From Lunularia cruciata (taxonomy: Eukaryota; Streptophyta; Marchantiopsida; Lunulariales; Lunulariaceae): a stretch of DNA of 64,000 bases. Shown one piece after another: positions 41,855 through 53,440 of the stretch (its first letter is position 1; each line of letters begins with the position of its first letter). Location of the stretch: contig OX419757.1 in the NCBI GenBank assembly GCA_948567375.1, positions 35,712,001-35,776,000 on the forward strand, written 5' to 3'. A program made the position numbers and the translations under genes. The notes beneath the pieces are model-generated. The model had not been told where the DNA came from. It ran no database searches and was given only the letters and a program-made list of their open reading frames with translations.

Positions 41855-42304
41855 AATCAGATTGCTTACCACTCTCAACTCAACTCAACTTAGATCAGTA
41901 CTTGATCTGTCTCTCTATATAAACTGCCAACAACTGGGCACTAATTACAGTCAAGCCACACCCACTCAAGCATAGAGAATCCAGGTGACGCTCGCCGGCC
42001 TTTATCCACCATAGCCAGGAACTCGAAGGCTCAACATTAGAGAAGTGAGCTCTCTGGAGCTCACTTTGAAACTATCCCCCCTAGACTCAAGCTAGCTCTG
42101 AAACCCTAACGGTCCCGCTGACGGCACACTTGATAGTGCAAACGGTGCAAAGTGACAGTGGGCCCCACCATGGAGTTAGTACCCTAAACACAAAATCTAA
42201 CCGTCGGAAAGTAGTCTCTGAGAAATTCCTAGAATAACTCTAACTACCATCACTGGAACTCCAGTGTCCGAGCATCTAGATGCGGAACTACAAATGGCAT
42301 GACA
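41855..42304 (-). repeat. 5' LTR of family C (core only, 450 bp)
   Basis: On the minus strand TGTCATGCCATTTG...CTGATTACA. It matches the core of the 3' LTR at 32513-32958 but lacks the flanking R repeats. Telo-box at 42101-42109 and TGGGCCC at 42159-42165. A possible TATA (TCTATATAAAC) is at 41915-41925 on the plus strand. Confidence 0.88.
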
Positions 42305-42506
42305 CATCGACTACTATGCTCATGTAGCTACACCATTGACCAATCTCTTGGGGAAGAACTCAAGCTTTTAGTGGAACAACAGGCACAAAGAAGTGTTCTA
42401 GAAGTTGAAACATATGGTGTCTTCAAGACCCATTCTTCAACCATATGATCCTCCACTACCTTGTGTGGTTGATTTTGATACTTCTAACTTTGCAATTGGA
42501 GCCATG
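42305..42506 (+). pseudogene. RNase H segment of the chimeric A element, between two insertions
   Basis: It continues the frame broken at 32408: DYYAHVATPLTNLL, then KHMVSSRPILQPYDPPLP, DFDTSNFAIGAM with the first RNase H Asp region. It is interrupted by the B element after GCCATG; the next residues (LQQEFLN) resume at 48795. Confidence 0.88.
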
Positions 42507-43080
42507 TGTAATACCAATAGCTAGACATATTATCTAGAGGTGAAAATTGGCTTGGTAACATCTAGAAGGATTTTGTATATGATGGGGTAACTAGATCAGA
42601 TAGGGGCATAACCAAAAGAGTACTTCTATTAATAAGGTAGAAGTCAAAAATAGCCTACAAACTTCATAGCCAATTTTGGAAGCCTAAACAAACAAATTAG
42701 GCCCAAAAAATGGAACAATTCTCTCCTCTTGAGCACAACAGTTTTTTTTATCCCCATGATGTGTCTCATCAAGAGCTTTCCAATAGTACCACACCTATAT
42801 GATTCTAAACTTCCTACAAGAAGATTCTATAAAGATTCCCTCTAATCAAACTTGTTTGACCAACTAGATAGGGCAAAGGCTGACATGTCACCCATCTAGG
42901 CAACTAATCTAAGGGTGGAGCTTGCTGACATATCACCAATCCATGTATCGGATCCAAGGGTGGAGTTTCTTTGGTGGAAGTCCTCTTTGCTATATAATAA
43001 AGAGTGAGTGCTCCTTTGGAGACATCAAAGAATTGAGTGTGAAACTTGTGGTAGAGTTCTATTGTCCTTGGAGTATTACA
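42507..43080 (+). repeat. 5' LTR, family B short form (574 bp)
   Basis: TGTAATACCAATAGCTAGACATA...GGAGTATTACA. TATA box TATATAATAA at 42991-43000. Confidence 0.93.
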
Positions 43081-43081
43081 A

Positions 43082-43093
43082 TGGTATCAAAGT
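43082..43093 (+). other. Primer-binding site, one or two changes
   Basis: TGGTATCAAAGT against TGGTATCAGAGC, one base after the LTR. Confidence 0.85.
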
Positions 43094-43240
43094 AGGTGTT
43101 TAAATCCAAGAGAGTGGATCACCCCTCTTGGAAGAACACAAGCTACCAAAACTAAGTAATTTGAGGGGAGAAAACATAATGCAATTGCTAAACTTAGAGG
43201 AGGTGTTTTAGAGAGCGGATGTGATAGAAGCGCTTGGAGG

Positions 43241-44760
43241 ACAATTTCCTATCTGGCTTCTCATTCTTGAATCCATTCTACATCAAGATTATGTACATCC
43301 AGTGTGAGCAAATGAGAGTATCTCTAGTTTATCACTTTGGATCAAAATTCATGGACTAAGTGATGAATTCACTAAACTCGGTGATTCTATCTGTAGTGCT
43401 ATATGACATAGAGTGGGATTTGAAAATCTAAATTTTTTCATGATGTTATGGATTTGAATGTACCAAATCCTCACCCTTTCAACATGCAAGTAGAAATTGG
43501 TTATGTGGTTAGACCAAAAGTGATGTTTAGGGATTTTGTAGTCCACAATTTTGGTGAAGAATATTATCAACAAGTGATAGCCTCTGAGGTCTCATTGGTA
43601 GTCCTAATAGTTTGTGCTTCTTCTTGAGTGATCATTCTAACCCTTTATTAAAGTAGAGAAGTAGCAATTGAACATTGGTCATGCGTAGGAATCAAGGATC
43701 TGCAATTGCAAGAGTTGATGCAAGGAATCCAGTAGATGTTGAACAAGTTTCAAGAAATCAAGATGACCCTAGAAGAATTGAAAAATCAAATACATACTAT
43801 CAAGAATGATCAAGTAATGCAAGAAGGGAAGCCATCACAACAACCAGCACCAGCAATTGAAATGCTTAAAGGGTTACTCATGCTGATGACATCAATTCCA
43901 ATCAACAACCAAGCCACATTGTTACCACAAATGCAAAAGACATGTAACATCAAGCCTTACAAGGGACAATGTTCCATGGGAGTAGTGGAAAATTAGATTT
44001 CAAGAATGAATTGATACCTTTGATTGTTCACAATAGAGATCATTGATCATTCTGCATGTATGTTTGCATGTGGGTACTTGACCGATAAAGCCCTCACATG
44101 GTATGATGCTTAGGAATGATCATTGTTGGTAGAAAGAAGAGAGATCACTTGGACAGCCATGCAAGAAGTGCTACTCAAGAATTTCCAATCTATGGATTTC
44201 ATGTAAATGGCACAAACCAGACTCTAGGTTGAAGCAAAAGAATAGCATACAAGAGTGTGTGGATGCATTTCTTGATCTATAGGTTGTGATAACCAATATG
44301 AGTCCAGCATAGCTCTTGAAAATTTCAAAAAATGATTAAAAGAGCAGATTTGCCTAGAGGTAATGGTGCAAAATCCTTATACTATTTTTGAAGCCATTAC
44401 CTACACTCAAAGAATAGCATGGGTGCTTGGAGGAGGTGAAGCAATAACACCAATGCAAAACTATTGGGATAAGATACACCATTTTGGTGGACCAATTCTT
44501 ATGGAATTGTGCAATATTTGGTTCCAATATTGAGGATCAAGACCCCTCTAAGGAGAACAAGGACGGGTCAAAGAAAGGATTGAAGGAGTCTCATGAGGAG
44601 AAGTAGCTTGAGCAAAACAACAATGATATTACAATTGTGGCCAAATTGGGCATATAGCCATCAATTATCACACTCTTCATCTTAGAGACCCTTGGTCTCT
44701 ATACAAGCGACATTTGCATCACATGGAGAGATGAATTGAAGAGGAGGATGCAAAAACCAA
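43241..44760 (+). pseudogene. Gag (family B)
   Basis: N-terminal domain at 43250-43640 (FRDFVVHNFGEEYYQQ-like; also seen at 55214-55429), a coiled-coil-like segment at 43736-43850 (KMTLEELKNQIHTIKND), capsid at 43950-44520 (ILITYDRxSLMLAE-like and VMVQNPYTIFEAITYTQRIA) and a zinc-knuckle remnant near 44630-44665 (YNCGQIGHIAINY; the first and last Cys lost). Packages RNA. Many stops. Confidence 0.82.
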
Positions 44761-44869
44761 ATCAAAAAACAAAGATCACCAATAAATGTACTTCACGGCT
44801 TTATTGGCATGGTGAAGAAGAGTAAAAGTGGGAGGAGGAAGAGGACAAGTGTGCAAAGATGGAGAAAGA

Positions 44870-46235
44870 AAAAATACACAATTAATTGTTGTAAATAGAG
44901 TGCTAGAAGGCAATTTAGTGATAGTGTTGATAGGCTCTAGAGCAATAGAGAATTTTCTTATCTCTCTCTATTGCAATAAGGTTGGAGATGGAACTAGAGA
45001 AGGATGAGAATGACAAAGTAGAACTACCTAATGGTCAGATAAAGAGGATTGAATCATTACCTAGAAAGGTAATACTCTTTATAGGAGAGTATAAGAAGCA
45101 ATTAAATGGTAAGTGATACAATTAACTCATTATGATGCAATCTGAGGTATGCCATGGATGGAGCACTACAACCCCATGGTGGATTGGAGAAAGAAAGTTG
45201 TGAAAACTAGTCAATAGAAGATCTTTGGGATTAAAGGAAGATCAGAAAGGCAAGAGTTTCCTTGATATGTCATAGAGGCCACATCTATTGGTAAGATAGA
45301 TAGATGTTTCATGGAGTTAATAAGAGAATTCCAGAGTGACCTAAACAATAGAAAAATTTCTAAGAAATTGAAAGATGTGGTCAATGAGTTCCAAGATGTC
45401 TTTTTGGATGAACTACCCATAGGTTAACGACCAAAAAGGAGAGAAGATCATAAAATTGAGACATTTCCTTGTATGGCTCCATATTGACTATCACTTCATG
45501 AGTTGGAGGAATGTAAGGCTCAAATTGAGGATATGTTGTAGAAGGGGTTTATCCAACCCAACATATCACCATATGGGGCTCTTGTATTGTTTGTGAAGAA
45601 TAAGGATGGAACAATGCGCATGTGCATTGACTATTGGGGACTGAATCAACAAATAATGAAGAACATGTTGATCCATGACCTTGCATGGATCAACAAAATG
45701 GAGCAAAGCGCTTCACCAAACTTGATCTGCGGATCAGTTACAACCATATCAAGATTGTGGAAGAAGACATACACAAAACAACCTTTCAAACAAGGTTAGG
45801 TCACTTTGAGTACTTGGTGATGCCATTTGGCCTCACCAATGCTCCAACCACTTTCATGAGTTTGATGAATGATATATTTCATCTGTACTTGAATAAATCC
45901 ATTATCATCTTCTTTGATGACATCTTAATCTACAATAAGACAATTATAGAGCACAAGCAACATCTACAAGAAGTCCTCTAGATTCTGTGATAGAATCAAT
46001 TGTATGCCAAAGTCTTAAAGTACAAGTTTGGTAAATTTGAAGAAGACAACTTAGGGCATAAAGTAAGTGCAGAAGGTATCCAAGTGCTAACAAATAAAAT
46101 AAAGTTCATTCAAAAAGTGGGTGCTCTAGAAGATCAGACTCAACTAAAGAGTTTCTTGAGATTGATGAGGTTTTATTATCAATTTTGCAAGGCCTTCTCT
46201 AAGATTGCTTAACCTCTAACAACACTATTGGGCAA
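44870..46235 (+). pseudogene. Protease and reverse transcriptase (family B)
   Basis: Protease at about 44885-45000: VLEGNLVIVLIGSRAIENFL, where the usual LIDSGAIENF is changed at Asp and Gly. RT at 45430-46000: [19 protein letters not shown], then [31 protein letters not shown] and IIFFDDILIYN (catalytic FFDD). Thumb at 46000-46212: NLGHKVSAEGIQV. RT is open over 45685-45981. Stops between domains. Confidence 0.88.
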
Positions 46236-46800
46236 GGGAAAGAAGAAGATATGGCAAACCGCAAAAGAATTAGCCTTTTAGGAGCTGAAAGACTCATTAC
46301 TACATGCATCAATCTTGAAATGGTATGACCCAAAATATCCAATCAAGATGGCTATGGATCTATCAAGTGTAGAAATAAGAGCAATCCTATAACAAGAGTG
46401 GCAGGATGGATGACACTCAATTGCATATTTTTCTCATAAGTTGTTATTGATAGAATGTAACTTTTACACCACCAAATGAGAAGAGCTAGCCATTGTCCTT
46501 GCAACCAAGCATTGGAAGCACTATCTCGGTGAGAAGGCATTTGTGGTAGAGACAAACCACAAACCTCTAGTCTATCTCAAGACACATAAAGATCTTTCTC
46601 ATCAATAGATTCAATGGGTAGAGTAGAGACAACAATTCAACATGACAATCAGTATGTAGCAGGCAAGAAGCAACTTATAGATGCATTCACCCAGATGCCA
46701 ATGGTAAACAATTTGGTGGTAGAAGTCAAGATGAACCCTAAATTTTGGCCAAGGATTCATGCTACTACAAAAATTGATCCATAAATTGTAGGTGCTCAAT
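46236..46800 (+). pseudogene. RNase H (family B)
   Basis: KYPIKMAMDLSSVEIRAIL at 46330-46390 (first Asp region), EELAIVLATKHWKHYLGEKAF at 46480-46540 and VETNHKPLVYLKTHKDL at 46545-46590. It matches 8840-9455. Stops at 46275, 46390 and 46480. Confidence 0.85.
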
Positions 46801-47770
46801 CATCCAAATGCATCACCAGCACCCAAGGACTCACCTTCCATGATGGTAGGTTATGGATCCTAGATGTTATAGATCTAAGAACCACCATCCTAGCAAAATG
46901 TCATGATTTTCCCATTGTAGGTCATGTTGGAGTGGACAAGATCTTGGATGCCATCAAATGCCATTACTATTGGCCCAAGATGAGCAACAATGTGAGGGAA
47001 TATATTCAGAGCTACCTACTCTATCAAAAAAATAAGGTCTTCTAATCAAGCTCCCATAGGACTCTTCCAACCTCTTCCCACTCCTACACAACATTGGTAA
47101 TAGGTAAGCCTGGATTTGGTTTGTGAATTACCCAAGACCACCTCTAGATTTGACTCCATCATAGTATTTGTCAACCAACTCAGTAAAATAATTCATATGG
47201 TCCTACCACCAAGGACGTGAATGTACCACAACTAGCTCAATTGTACTTAGATGCAATCTTCTCCCATCATGGCCTGTCTTGAGTACTCATTATAGATATA
47301 GGCACTCAATTCAATAGTTTGTTTTGGAGAATACTCTTTGGGTTCTTCAAAACCAAATTAGCCATGTCCATAGCTTACCATTACACACAGATGGACAAAC
47401 AAAGAAGGAAAATTGCACTATTGAGGACATGCTTTGGGCTTTACTTTGGATGAGCAAGAAAGGTATGTCACCTTACTCCCATTGGTGGAATTTGCTTATA
47501 ACAATTCCATGAATGCCTCCACACAAGTCACACCGTTCTTCCTCATGTATGTATGGACAACATCCTTTCACACCTTCAAGCTTGATGAACGTCTGTCCGG
47601 TGGCTACCAATGTTGACGTTGTCAACACTTTTGTGTCTAGAATTCAACATGGTGTGGAGAACGCCAAGTTCAGGCTGTAGATCACCCAAAATCAGAAGAA
47701 GCAATATGCAGATGCACACCACCAACACATGGAGTTCAATGTGGGAGATCAAGTCTGGTTGTCAACCACT
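46801..47770 (+). pseudogene. Integrase (family B)
   Basis: The zinc-binding part at 46880-47040 (CHDFPIVGHVGVDKILDAIK, HYYWPKMSNNV, then CQK-like with the first Cys changed). Core at 47110-47560: FDSIIVFVNQLSK with the first Asp, SHHGLS then IDIGTQFNSLFW with the second, HTDGQTKKENCTIED with the Glu in CTIED or preceding Lys, and LLPLVEFAYNNSMNAST. C-terminal domain to 47760. Frameshifts near 47320 and 47430. Confidence 0.87.
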
Positions 47771-48187
47771 AACCTCAAGTTTGTTGGCTCTCATAAGTTC
47801 AAACCTTGTTTTATTGGACCTTTCTCTATTCTTCATCAAATCTACAAGTGCCCTATCACCTCAAGCTACCGCCACACATAAAGATCTATCAAGTATTTCA
47901 TGTTTCCTTACTATGCAGATATGTACTTCAATTGCCCCACTTCTCTTCCATCCAAGAAAGTAGACCTTGCACAACCCTCATTGATGACACACAGGAATAT
48001 GAAGTCAAATGCATTCTCTAGAAATGCATCTATGGCACTCACTATCCACATTTAGAATATCTTGTACATTGGAAAGGGTAAATACTATATGAGGCAACAT
48101 AGGAGCCGACAACCAACTTGACCAACGCATTGGAGTTAGTTCAATATTTTGAGCAAAAACTTTGCAATGAGGATGTTGCATCTTAAA
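47771..48187 (+). pseudogene. Integrase C-terminus and chromodomain (family B)
   Basis: FVGSHKFKPCFIGPF-like segment (GPY/F-type module) at 47780-47830, then a decayed chromodomain at 48000-48180: EYEVKCIL-stop, LEYLVHWKG, LYEAT, ending FEQKLCNEDVAS and a stop directly before the purine tract. Confidence 0.82.
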
Positions 48188-48199
48188 AGGAGGGAGGTT
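48184..48199 (+). other. Polypurine tract, family B
   Basis: AAAAGGAGGGAGGT immediately before the 3' LTR. Its complement adjoins the LTRs at 7441 and 51477. Confidence 0.8.
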
Positions 48200-48789
48200 T
48201 GTAATACCAATAGTTAGACATATTATCTAGAAGTGAAAATTGGCTTAGTAACATCTAAAAAGATATAGTGTATGATAGGTTTACTAGATCAGATAGAGAC
48301 ATCATCAAAAGAGTACTTTTACTAATAGGGCAAAAGTCAAAAATAGCCTAAAAATTTCAGAGCCAATTCCGGAAGCCTAAACAGATGAATTAGACCTAAA
48401 AAATAGAAATGTTTATTTCCCTTTGGGAGAAAAATGCTTTCCTCCTCCTCCCATGATTTGTCTCATTGAGAGCTTTCCAATGGTACCTCACCCATGTGAT
48501 TCTAAGCTTCCTACACAAATATTCCCTAAAGATTCACTTTGGTCAAACCTATTTGATCAACTAGATAGGATAAGGACTGACATGTCACCCATCTAGGAAA
48601 ATAATCTAAAGGTGGAGCTTGCTAACATGTCACCAATCCATGTATCTAATCCAAGGGTGGAGCTTCTTTGGAGAGAGTCCTCTTTGTTATATAATAAAGA
48701 GCATGTGCTCCTTTAGGAGCATCGGAGTATTGAGTGTGAAACTTGTGTTTTCTCTCTTGTAGAGTTCTCTTTGTCCTTGGAGTATTACA
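48200..48789 (+). repeat. 3' LTR, family B short form (590 bp)
   Basis: TGTAATACCAATAGTTAGACATA...GGAGTATTACA, with TATATAATAA at about 48689-48698. Confidence 0.93.
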
Positions 48790-49490
48790 TTGTGTTGCAA
48801 CAAGAATTCCTAAATGTGTTATATCCCATTGTCTTTGTGTGTTGTTGACTAAATACAACAGAAAGGATAGAGATAGAGAACAACTAGCAATGATATATGC
48901 AATTTTGGCCAAGATCCACTTGTTCTAGATGCCCTTCTTGCTCCTCCTCCATCCCATGTCCCTTATACTTCCACCTTCTTGACCACCATATTCCAATCCC
49001 TCCAACAAGCCAAATCTCATCTCCTTATTGCTCAAAATTGACCAAAAAAATCCAGACCACCATCATTGTGATTTCACCTTTCAAGTCGGTGATAAATTAA
49101 TGCTCTTCTCTAATAACCTACTCCTTTCACTTGATACTCAAGTTTGTAAACTCATCCCTAATTGGATAGGACCCTTTGATGTCACCCAAATCATCTCTCA
49201 TGTTGCTTATCAACTTGCCTTGCCTTGTCATATGCGCATCTACCCTATCTTTCATGTTTCCATAATTGAAAGCCTTTGTTCCTAACTCATCTTCTTTTTC
49301 TTCTTGTCTCTATCTTCCTCTTCCTTCTATCCCTATCAATGATCATGAGGAGTACAAAGTTGATCATATTCTTGTGTGTCACCACATTCAACAAGGCCGT
49401 CAACAATATACGGAGTACAAGGTCCTTTGGAAAGGGTATCCCCTTCATGATACTACATGGGAACCTCTTTTTCATCTCTAGAATGCACAA
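48790..49490 (+). pseudogene. RNase H end, integrase C-terminus and chromodomain of the chimeric A element
   Basis: After LQQEFLN (48795-48818), the RNase H frame runs to about 48895 and then jumps to the integrase C-terminal region (FGQDPLVLDALLAPPP, QSLQQAKSHLLIAQN), so most of integrase is deleted. Then FQVGDKLMLFSNNLLLS, WIGPFDVTQI, and a chromodomain at 49350-49480 with EYKVLWKGYPLHDTTWEPL, aromatic positions intact. The jump matches 4440 to 5600 in the plus A copy. Confidence 0.85.
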
Positions 49491-49555
49491 CGGCCATCCA
49501 AGAGTTTGAACCTTCAATGGTGATGAGGACGTCACCAACTAGCGGTGGCAGAATA

Positions 49556-50039
49556 TGTAACAATATGGAGTTTAGTGATGAAATTAGTTAAGCAAAAAAA
49601 GCAGTGAATAAGCCAAATAAGCCTAGAATATTCTAGAAGTATCTATAAAGCTTCTTGGGAATCTTCTCGGCTAGCTTAACTTGCACCTAAGGTTTAGGTA
49701 GTTTTTAGAAGGAATTTTCTAGAAGTAAGTAGGTAGCTTTTACAAGGAAGCTTCTAGAATTTTTTAACTAGCTTAGCTTGCATGCCAAGTATACATTTTT
49801 TAGAAGAAAGCTTCTTGAAAAGTTTCCATATTAACTTGGCTTGCACTCCAAGAAAGCGGTTCAATGAAGCTTCTTGAACGGCTCAATGAAGCTTCTTGAG
49901 AAGCTTCTCAAGAGCCTTGTATGCTCCCTATAAATACCAAAGCCAAAGCTCATGCTATACATTCGGAGTTTCCCACATTCAAGTGTCTCAATATGATCTT
50001 ACATTCTCATATTTCTCTCTGGGATCTTGGTCTTTTACA
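49556..50039 (+). repeat. 3' LTR, family A (484 bp)
   Basis: TGTAACAATATGGAG...TCTTTTACA. Three-unit heat-shock element at 49624-49640 and a run of GAAGCTTCTTGA units at 49860-49910 just upstream of the TATA box (CTATAAATAC, about 49929). It is followed directly by gag of a B element. Confidence 0.92.
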
Positions 50040-50732
50040 ACAATTGCTCCAAGGAGAACAGAGATGGGTCAAAGAAAGGAGAGATGGGGTCCTATAAGGG
50101 TAAGAGACTCAAGCAAAACAATTTTATTTTTATAATTGCAGTTGAGTTGGGCACCTAGCCATTAATTGTTGTACTCATTTCCTAAAAACCCTCGATGTTC
50201 ATATAGGCGATCTTTGAACAACATGGATAGATATATTGCAGAGGAATATGCAAAAATTACATCAAAGATTGCATATAAATGTACCTTGTGGCCTTATTGG
50301 CTCAATGGAGCAGCAAAAAAGTAGAGGAACAAAAAGGACAAGTGCACATAGATTGAGGAAGATAAACTTATAATTGATTGTTATAAATGGAGTCCTAGAA
50401 GGCAATTAGGTGAAAGTATGGATAGACCTTGGGGCAACAACATAAAATTATTTATCTCATTCTATTGCAATAAGGTTGGAGATGGATCTAGAGAAGGATG
50501 AGAATGACAAAGTGGAATTAACTAATGGGCAAAGAAAGAGGATTGAGTCATTACTAAGAAAGGTATCACTCTCTAGAGTTTATCAAAGAGAGTATCATGA
50601 AGCAATTGAGTGGCAAATGATACGGTTAGCTCGTTATAATATGATCTTATGTATGTCATGGATGGAGCAATACACCCCTATGGTTGATTAAAGGAAGAAA
50701 GTAGTGAGAACTCACCAATGGAAGATCATTAG
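50040..50732 (+). pseudogene. Family B gag end and protease, plus strand, first part
   Basis: It starts in mid-gag next to the A LTR. KEN/GSKKG region at 50050-50110, a zinc-knuckle remnant near 50130, a spacer, and protease near 50380-50480 (VLEGNxVKVWIDLGATT-like). The open segment 50476-50691 includes MIRLARYNMILCMSWMEQY, the second protease motif. The frame is interrupted by the minus B element at 50733 and continues at 56498. Confidence 0.8.
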
Positions 50733-51477
50733 TGTAATACTCCAAGGACAAGAGAATAGAGAAAACACAGATTTCACACTCAATCATTTGAAGCCCCAAA
50801 GGAGCACTTCTCTTTATTATATAGACCAAGAGGATCTCCTCCAAGGAAGCTCCACCATAGGATTAGGCACATAGATAGGTGACATGTCAGCAAGCTCCAC
50901 CCTTGGATTACTTACTTGGATGGGTGACATGTCGGTCTTGGTCTTATCTGGTTGGTCAAACAAGCTTTGACCATAGGGAATCTTTTAGGGAATCTTCTTG
51001 TAAGAATCTCAAAATCACGTGGATAAGGTACCATTGGAAATCTCTCAACAAGACAAACCAAGGGAGAGGGAAGGCCTGCCTTCCTTTTGTTTAGGAAGAG
51101 GGTGTGCAATCTCCACAATTTCAAGGCCTAATTCATCCGTTTAAGCCTCCGAAATTACCTTCAAAGATTTCAAGCATATTTTTATTCCTACTCTATTAGT
51201 AGAAGTCCCCTTTTGGTGATACCTATTTCTAATCTATTAAGTCCATCATGTGTAACATCCTTCCAAGTGTTACCAAACTAATTCTCACCTTTAAATCATA
51301 TGTATAGCTATTGATTCTAAGGTCTTCAAGTTTATTTTGGTTTCTACCCTTTTAGTAGAAGTACTCTTTTGGTGATACTTCTATCTTATCTATTTTGACC
51401 ATCATGTATAACATCATTCCAAATGTTACCAAACCATATTTCACATCTAGATCATATGGCTAGCTCTTGGTATTACA
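50733..51477 (-). repeat. 3' LTR, family B long form (745 bp)
   Basis: The minus-strand 5' end (GGTATTACA on plus at 51469-51477) adjoins the complement of the purine tract (TTCCATCCTTTTAAG). Contains the duplicated unit with CTATTAGTAGAAGT and TTTAGTAGAAGT, at 51180-51477. Confidence 0.92.
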
Positions 51478-51489
51478 AACTTCCATCCT

Positions 51490-52799
51490 TTTAAGACAAC
51501 GTCCTTGTTGTCCAATTGTTGCTAAAATGCTTGCACCAACACCGGTGCGTGTGTCAAATTGGCAGCGGGCTCCCAGGTTGCTTCATAGAGGGGGTAACCT
51601 TTCCACTATACTGGATAGTCCACCCGTGGATGGCAAGTACCACATATGGGTTCTTGGAGAATACGCTTCACTTCATATTCCTCCATGCCATCAGTGAGTG
51701 TTGGATAAGGTCAAATGTCTTGTGTGGAATGACACTAGCATGATTGGGGAGCATATCTGCATAGTAGGGAAACATGGAACATTGGATGGATCTTCATGTG
51801 TGGTGGTAGCTCAAGGTGATAAGCCACAGCGCTGACTCAACAAAGAATCAAGAAAGGCCCAATAAAATGAGGTTTGAGCTTACGAGGTCCAACTAATATG
51901 AGGTTGGTTGTCAATAACCACACTTGATCCCCAACATTGAACTCCATGTGCCTACAGTGTGCATCAACATATTGGTTTTGTTGATTTTGCACAATCTACA
52001 ATCTGTGCTTGGTGCTCTCCACACCTTGTTGGATTCTAGAAACAAATATGTCGATTGCATCGACCTTGGTAGTCACTAGACATATCTTCATCAAGCTAGA
52101 AGGTGTGAAGGGATGCTCATCCTACATGAGGAAGAACATAGTGACATAGGTGGATGTATTCACTGAATTGTTGTAAGCAAATTCCACCAACAAGAATAGG
52201 GTGTTCCAGCTCTCTTGCTCTTCTAAGGTGAGCCACGTAACATGTCTTCAATTGTGCGATTAGCTCGCTTTGTTTGTCCATCTGTTTATTGGTGGTAAGC
52301 TATGGACATGGCCAACTTGGTTTTGAAGAAACCAAAGAGTGTTTGTCAAAACAAACTCGTGAATTGAGTGCCTCTATCGGTGATGAGTACTCAAGACAAG
52401 CCATGGTGAGAGAAGACTACATCTAAGTATAATTGAGCTAGTTGTGGAGCGGTCACATCCTTGGTGGTAGGGCGTATATGAATCATTTTGCTGAGCCAGT
52501 CCACAAAGACCATGATGGAGTCAAACCCTAAGGTGGTCTTTGGTAATTCATAGACGAGATCCATACTCACTTGTTCTCAACGTTAGGTAGGAGTGGGAAG
52601 AGGTTGAAGGAGCATTGCATGAGCTTGATTAGAAGCTTTGTTTTGTTAAAAAAGTAGGCAGCTGCGCATGTAGTCCATCACGTTGTTGCTCATCTTGGGC
52701 CAATAGTAATGGCGCTGGATTGCATCCAAGGTCTTGTACACTCTGACATGACTTGCAATGGCCAAATCATGACATTTTGCTAGAATGGTGGTGCATAAT
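51490..52799 (-). pseudogene. Integrase and chromodomain (family B)
   Basis: Colinear with 7455-8780 with more stops: chromodomain at 51490-51680, IN C-terminus at 51900-52060, core at 52060-52560 (SRVLITDRGTQF-like with GTQFT, then AYHxQTDG remnants) and zinc-binding region at 52640-52790. Near 52799 the sequence leaves integrase and jumps into the protease/pre-RT region. Confidence 0.82.
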
Positions 52800-53440
52800 T
52801 ATTTCAATTTCTCAGGAATTTTTCCATCAAGTTGTGCACTCTGGACTTCTCTTATTAGATCCATGAAACATCTATTGGTCTTACAAATAATTGTTGTCCC
52901 TATGACATACAAAGGCAGTTCTTGCTTGTGTGTTTTTTCTTTAACTCCAATGATTGACCATTAGTGGGTTCTCACTACTTTCTTCCTCCAATCTACCATA
53001 GGATTGTAATGCTCCATCCATGGTATGCCTAAGTTTGCATCATAACAAGCTAATTGTATCACTTGCCACTCAATTACTTCCTAATATTCTCCTACAGAGA
53101 GTGTTACCCGTCTAGGTAATGATTCAATCCTCTCTATTTGCCCGTTAGGTAACTCTACTTCTTCACTCTCATCTCTCTCTAGATCTATTCCCAATCTTAT
53201 TGCAACAAAGTGAGACAAGAAAATTCTCTATTGCTCCCGAATCTATTAATATCTCAATTGATTGCCTTCTAGGACTCCATTCACAACAATCAATTGTGAG
53301 GTTGCCTTTTGGGACCTTTGCGTGTTCTTCTTCTTCCTTCCCTTGCTTCTCTGCTTCCTTATTGAGCCAATAAGGCCGCGAGGTACATTTACTAGTGATC
53401 TTCATTTTCCAAAGTGATTTTTTTCTCTTCCTCTTCAATG
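52800..53440 (-). pseudogene. Pre-RT and protease (family B)
   Basis: 52800-52900 is pre-RT (minus strand: CFMDLIREVQSAQLDGKIPE). 52950-53160 is the second part of protease (LACYDANLGMPWMEHYNP-type). The open segment 53169-53438 contains KGNLTIDCCEW, then SIEILIDSGAIENFLVSLCC with an intact D-S-G, the only intact catalytic triad among the family B proteases here. Confidence 0.87.

Larger units (their letters stand above)
32409..42304 (-). mobile_element. Family C retrotransposon with methyltransferase and PHD domains, near full length, minus strand
   Basis: About 9.9 kb. Minus-strand order: 5' LTR core (41855-42304), long leader, gag with two CCHC knuckles, protease, cytosine-5 methyltransferase, linker, RT, RNase H, integrase, PHD finger and a 3' LTR (32409-33071). 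It interrupts RNase H of the chimeric A element: the host frame breaks after TTCATC at 32408 and resumes at CATCGAC at 42305, giving a 4-bp CATC duplication. I count roughly 35-40 differences over about 445 bp between the two LTR cores, many of them transitions, so the insertion is old. Confidence 0.93.
42507..48789 (+). mobile_element. Family B retrotransposon, full length with both LTRs, plus strand
   Basis: 6.3 kb: 5' LTR, primer site, gag, protease, RT, RNase H, integrase, chromodomain, purine tract, 3' LTR. It is inserted in the RNase H gene of the chimeric A element. Host sequence stops at ...GGAGCCATG and resumes at TTGTG-TTGCAACAAG; the flanking 5-mers CCATG and TTGTG differ by three transitions, so the target duplication is decayed. 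It has full structure but many stops. It is the reference for family B here. Confidence 0.92.
30100..50039 (+). mobile_element. Chimeric retrotransposon: B-type 5' LTR and leader, A-type body and 3' LTR, with two nested elements
   Basis: Own sequence: 30100-32408, 42305-42506 and 48790-50039. The 5' LTR, primer site and leader (to about 30852) are family B. At about 30852 the sequence switches into the family A gag/protease boundary, continues with A protease, RT, RNase H, integrase C-terminus and chromodomain, and ends in an A-type LTR. It is interrupted in RNase H by the minus C element and again by the plus B element. Most of integrase is missing after 48900. No target duplication is visible between its ends. 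Confidence 0.8.

Noticed and set aside
42507-48789. Perfect 5-bp target duplication for the plus B element.
   Set aside because: The 5-mers CCATG and TTGTG differ at three positions. The insertion is supported by continuity of the host RNase H frame, not by a perfect duplication.
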